Below, in pieces: positions 59,382 through 64,000 of a stretch of 64,000 nt of DNA. A program made the translations under genes and the position numbers. Below the pieces are notes generated by a model. That model was not told the origin of the DNA. It worked only from the letters and a program-made list of their open reading frames with translations, and made no database searches. Each line of letters begins with the position of its first letter. The first letter of the stretch is position 1. The stretch is from contig NC_088319.1 of the NCBI RefSeq assembly GCF_910592395.1, positions 15,872,001 through 15,936,000 on the forward strand. The letters are read 5' to 3'. This stretch comes from Lineus longissimus (Eukaryota; Nemertea; Pilidiophora; Heteronemertea; Lineidae).

Positions 59382-61780
59382 GTATGAACTTGATCGATAT
59401 AAACAAATCACTTGAACGCTTTATGATAGTAATAAAAAAAGAGGTCGGCAATGTTTTGTAACATTTCCTTGAAGAAACATGACACAGTAGCTGCCGGTAA
59501 GCTAATTATCCCAAACCATACATGCCGAGTGAAGTAGAATTGCAATTTGATAATAGTGTTAATATTGACTAAACCCACTCATTAATTCTGTTTCCATTCT
59601 CGTGTCAATATCACATATCCTTTCTTTACACACCTGGACATTTCTTATGTGCTCGTATTACAAAATCCAGAAGTCTTATTAATTATTGAAACGGAATCAC
59701 AAAGTATCGCCTGTATAGTTGTAGCGAGTAAATACACAAACACATCTTAATTGACCGAATAATGAATTTTCATTGATTTCACTTTCCTTGGCAATTTTCT
59801 TGCCAATTTCGCGTTCGTTGTCAAGGTGACGGTGTTTGACGCACGCAGAAGTGTTTGGTTCCCTTATTAATTGAGTATCATATCAAAGTGAGAGAATACC
59901 GGACGTCGGGGTTTAGCACAAACTTTTTTTAAACTGTCCACAGACACCTTTAGTTTCTTAGAATGTTTACCTAACGTGATGAAGAAACATCGGCATGTTT
60001 GACGAAAAACAATCGTTGGATAAACAAAACAAAACTCTCATATAACACCTCCAGGTTCCGCAAGGCAATAAGACCGAATTAAACAACTCGTCCCTGTGAT
60101 TCACAGGCGAATGTATGACACCTTTATGACTGCAACTTGGTTTTACGAGTGGAATCCCGGGGGAGCCGTTCTGAAAACGACAGCGTAATTGGCATCGAAT
60201 GTTGATCAATATTTAAGAGTATCAATTTCCTTCGGGAAAATGCAATCTGTATTGGAAGGGATCATTGGTCTCGTTAATGAAGTGACCATCCGTATGCCAC
60301 TGTGGTTGCAAAGCATCCGTGTTCCTACGCGCGGCCTTTTACCGTAACAAGGTTAAACACATTTTACTGCCTCCTGTTCTTTGCTTTACTTCTTTAGGAC
60401 AAACCTTGTTTTGATTGCGATGTCCGTAACTGCTCGAGACAGAGACCGTGACTTGGGAAGTTGTAGGGGAAAGTAACATAGTTCGATCCTTGCCCTTGAA
60501 ATGTCCCTCGGGGTTGTTAGAATGTCCCTCGGGGAATACCCTTGTTATGCGTAACTTCAGAGCAATGTGTTTAATTGAAGGTGGAAAATGTATTTCAAAC
60601 CAACCAATCACAAGGGAGAACACATTCGGATGATTGATGGTGACAAATCAGTGTTGAGATTGCTCCTCGAATCACTGTCGTCGTCTCTTAGGACCAATAC
60701 TAGGTCCTATTATTGCAGCCCCGGCGGTCTACTCAAGGAATATAATATGAAGAAATGAATAAAGAGGTACGGATGAAGTTTTGAACATCATTGTAGTGAC
60801 AGAAAGTGATCATGACCATAAGTCATCAAGCCCGTGCTCGGAGAACTATTATAGGACTCCAGAATGACTTAAAATCCGACCCCAAATCAGACTTCTCACA
60901 TGAAATGCTGGTAGATTCTCGCAAACCGTCAAAGAACAACTTCGTGGATGAACTTCGTCTCCGTGAATGAGTTATATCACGCACTCATCTCATTAGAAAC
61001 TCAATCATGAGAATATAACGATATAAAGGGCCTACTCTTTCGTCTTGATGTTGACCAACGTCGTCAATTCTCACATTCTAGTTGTTTCCCAGACTCGCTG
61101 AGAAGCAAGACCACGGGCAATCTTCGCTGGCGAATTATCGAAATCCAAAATGACTGACCTACCGAGTAACACATACCTCTAATGAGGAATTCAGTCGGAA
61201 TTACATCCGCTCCTTGACCGTGGTAGGTAGAGATACTAGCGAACATAACAGAAGCCAGAGGCCGGTCTTTGAACTGTGAATTCTCTCGTAAAATGACTCC
61301 GCTGTGATGTATTTGCTAATGACTGCGCTAATTAACGGTCAGAGTGTACAGAATGGTATCATACCTGACCTGGGGTACTGTTAGAACACATGATTCTCCC
61401 GAAAGTGGGTACGTCATTATCTTGTCGTTTGTAATTCCAATACATTAAACGACCAGCCTACGGAGGAAAAGATACGTGCGAAGCAATTGTAGCCATTGTG
61501 GGGGAGTGGTCGATAAGTTTCAGGCCGTTTTTATGGCAAACAGAAGTTTAACTACCTGTAGTAGATAGTTCATCTCCAGAGGTCAGCTGACGTCGTCAGA
61601 TGACATCCGCATAGAGCAATGGATTTATGACGAAAGCCATAGTCACTGCCCATTCGTACAGTCTCAAAAAAGTCCCAAATGTTATGCATAGTAAAATGTA
61701 CATGTAGTTCGGGTCGATTTTTATACATTTGGGTGCAAACGTGCCCAATTTCACTTGATATGTACGTGAGTGGTCCCCTC
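59382..61780. other. Intergenic, nothing recognised
   Basis: Mostly AT-rich. A short direct repeat AATGTCCCTCGGGG occurs twice near 60501-60535. No gene was accepted. Confidence 0.3.
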
Positions 61781-61782
61781 AT

Positions 61783-61903
61783 TGGGTGATATGAATAAAA
61801 GACCAGCAAATGCTTTTACTTCAATTTTGTACAGAAAGGCCTAGTGTAAATGTACATGGAGTTTTAGATAAAAGCATTTGCTAGTCTTTATTCATATCAC
61901 CCA
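61783..61903. repeat. Inverted repeat, about 35-bp arms
   Basis: The left arm 61783-61818 (TGGGTGATATGAATAAAA..) and right arm 61869-61903 are reverse complements with one mismatch and one indel, around a 50-bp spacer. It is probably a small MITE. As RNA it would form a strong hairpin. Confidence 0.85.
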
Positions 61904-62800
61904 TTGTTGGGAAGACTGAAAGACACGTTTTTCTCTTTGGCTTGGAATGTGAATATTCTGGTTGAATAGTGCATTACCATTACCGGTACATGCTTGCTGG
62001 TAACATCATTTTATGATTACGTATCAATGTTTGGAAATTATATGCCGTCGTTACTCAAGCGAGTATGCTCAAATTCGAATTCAATCGCACATACGTGTAT
62101 ATGCATCCATAAGCTCACAATGGCGCCATATCTCATTGAGTGCAAAAACAAGGAGCAATTGTTCTAACTGCCTTCGTGTGCAAATCTTGAAAATTGATAT
62201 GCATGTAGTAAGTAGGTTTGCTTGCATGGTCGTACAGTTTAAGTCACATAAACGTCAATTTCAGATGGAATAACAAGAATATCACCAATTGACCTCATGG
62301 CACGCCGTAGAGGTACTTGCCCACTTCCTCGACGGTGTTGCTGGACAAGAAATGGCTCTTATCTATAAGTAACTAGTGGTTAAATAGAACCCATTTTAGT
62401 AATTCTCCGCACATAAAGTGATTTATCTTCTCAAAACCGAGAGCCAGAGTCATTTTGCTCCTTAGATTACTTCCGCCATTTTTTTGGCGGCGTTTGTTGG
62501 CGTGACATGTCGGGATTCACTGCAGATGCTAAAGTTGGCAAGCAAATATTTTCAATATTCTCTTGTGAAAATCGTCTTAATATTTAATCATTCTGAGGTG
62601 AATGCGCAGCATTTTAACAAACGCAATGTCTTGAATAATTGAATGACTCGATGAAGAGTGTTTTGATATACTCTAGGGGACATGAGACGTTAACGTATGG
62701 CGTGTTAGAGTGCATGTCTGTGGCAATTGATTACTTTACTTGGTTTATTTTAATATGATACTTTATTTTTCACTTCACTTGGTATATGGTACCTGGTCCT
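61904..62800. other. Intergenic, nothing recognised
   Basis: No open frame of note and no clear repeat. Confidence 0.3.
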
Positions 62801-62829
62801 GGTCCTGTTTGAGGGGGATGATCAATGGA

Positions 62830-63020
62830 GCGTTCAGCTGCAGGGTTTAAGGATCGACTTACTATAAACCAGGCTCTCCCATTCTAGTGCCAGAGGGGTT
62901 TATGGTGTAAGAATACGCCGTGCGTGGTCTCTGCCCGCCCCTCGAAATGAACTGTAGTCTTTGCGCTTGAGCAGTCTTTACTGATTAGCGCTATATAAAT
63001 ATAAACATTGCATTACATTT
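62830..63020 (+). mobile_element. SINE 3' end
   Basis: Ends with TTTACTGATTAGCGCTATATAAATA followed by an A/T-rich tail. The GCGCTATATAAAT tail is a common 3' end of invertebrate SINEs mobilised by LINEs. The GC-rich portion before it (TCTCTGCCCGCCCC) may belong to the body. The 5' limit is uncertain. Confidence 0.5.
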
Positions 63021-64000
63021 GGTCTATTGTATTGTTTTGGCTTTTCCTCTCTAAGCTAAGTACAATGCACATATATATGCACTTTTTAAAACCCCGATAT
63101 TTTCATTCACCGTGTGGTATATACACGGTTTAGCATGTACTTTTGTACCTTTCGGAGAACCACGTCAGCACTTGGAACACTATTCGTACCTACTCATAAC
63201 CAAACTAGCCGTACTTTACCACCCTGTGTGATACACGACATTGAATTATTCCCGGATGATTGGCCAGATAATCATGGTGATAATAGATAATTACCCCCAG
63301 GATATCTCTTTGAAATGCACAGAGCTCATCGTTCGCCATATTTTTGTAGCCTCCTTCCCGATTCTTTGCTGAAATTGCCAAGAGTTCTAAAGAGTTCGCG
63401 GACCAGGTTCTGCACTGGCAATGTTGCTCAATCAGCAGCCGCGTTAGACATGTCAAAGACAAACGCCAGCGTAGCTCAAGTAAGCGTAATTTCATCTACA
63501 CTGAATGGCGTTGGACTTAACGCCAGCGTTACTGCAAACGTCGATAGAGCAACCCGGTCAAGTCATTTGCTCATCAAATACCGGCCTTTTTACCGTGTTT
63601 GGCGTCTTAATAGGAATCAATATCAATATGGGAAGCTTACCTGTCAGAAATGTTGAGGGATAGACAGTTTACCCATGAACTCATACTTGTCCTGGGATTG
63701 TAAAAAAAAGCCGGATTCTATGATTGTAGAAAAATGATTCTATGGTCGGAAACACAATGCTTATATGGTTTGCATTGCACTGTATACTATTTATTGACAT
63801 GTTTACAGAACTTTTATCGCCCACATACTTACACTTTAACAGAGAAAGTCAAACGGCAGTTTACTCCACCTAGCCCTTTTTCCATAACTCAAGTTTACGT
63901 TGTCGTGCTATCAAGAACCGCACCTTGGGTATGCCTATAAGAAACTGATTTAAGAAGGCTTCCATTTCATGTGTAGGTCTTTCATCTTGGACTCTCTTAC
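63021..64000. other. Intergenic to window end, nothing recognised
   Basis: A 113-codon plus-strand frame (63315-63656) and its antisense have no recognisable domain or signal. Confidence 0.3.

Noticed and set aside
61064-61246. Minus-strand frame beginning MFASISTYHGQG as the neuropeptide signal exon
   Set aside because: Its donor (AGAG|GTATGT) would be phase 1, but the downstream exon needs phase 0, and it is not a convincing signal peptide.

Overview
This window is nuclear DNA of an intron-rich animal. Every large gene is built from GT-AG introns, and each of the reconstructions below keeps its reading phase across all junctions. A pedal peptide/orcokinin-type neuropeptide precursor, a CHST15-like sulfotransferase, a divergent ionotropic glutamate receptor and many short decayed DNA transposons and SINE-like pieces point to a marine invertebrate, most likely a lophotrochozoan (mollusc, annelid, brachiopod or nemertean grade). 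The phylum cannot be fixed from this sequence alone. No bacterial, organellar or CRISPR features were seen.

Layout. 1-5.7 kb: no convincing gene; a 32-bp minisatellite, a pogo/Tigger-like MITE with an older copy, a GGAC-rich simple repeat and a decayed minisatellite. 5.7-6.4 kb (-): small lysine-rich protein. 8.0-13.2 kb (-): complete MTHFR, 9 coding exons. 14.4-16.0 kb: tandem duplication, tRNA-like SINE and a decayed zinc-finger fragment. 16.1-25.1 kb (-): complete mitochondrial RNA polymerase POLRMT, 24 coding exons. 25.9-27.4 kb (-): TRAIP-type RING E3 ligase. 28.9-29.5 kb: block of dispersed repeats whose partners lie inverted at 40-48 kb. 29.6-31.0 kb (-): unrecognised coiled-coil/multi-pass membrane protein. 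31.9-40.1 kb (-): ionotropic glutamate receptor, 17 coding exons. 42.4-49.0 kb (+): CHST15-like sulfotransferase, with a 3-kb repeat-rich intron. 50.0-52.7 kb (+): RBCC/TRIM protein without a C-terminal domain. 55.0-57.2 kb (-): pedal peptide/orcokinin-type precursor with 14 peptide units; its signal-peptide exon was not found. 59.2 kb (+): a compact candidate gene for a 54-residue secreted, possibly amidated peptide. 59.4-64 kb: mostly empty, with one long inverted repeat and a SINE-like 3' end.

The genes do not form one pathway. MTHFR (one-carbon metabolism), POLRMT (mtDNA transcription) and TRAIP (replication-coupled ubiquitylation) are housekeeping genes in tandem on the minus strand. The receptor and the two peptide candidates are signalling genes.

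The points most worth checking are the neuropeptide precursor with its extra LGGG(A/S)IHP elements, the small peptide gene at 59.2 kb, the altered pore and ligand-site residues of the glutamate receptor, and the unrecognised membrane protein at 29.6-31.0 kb.
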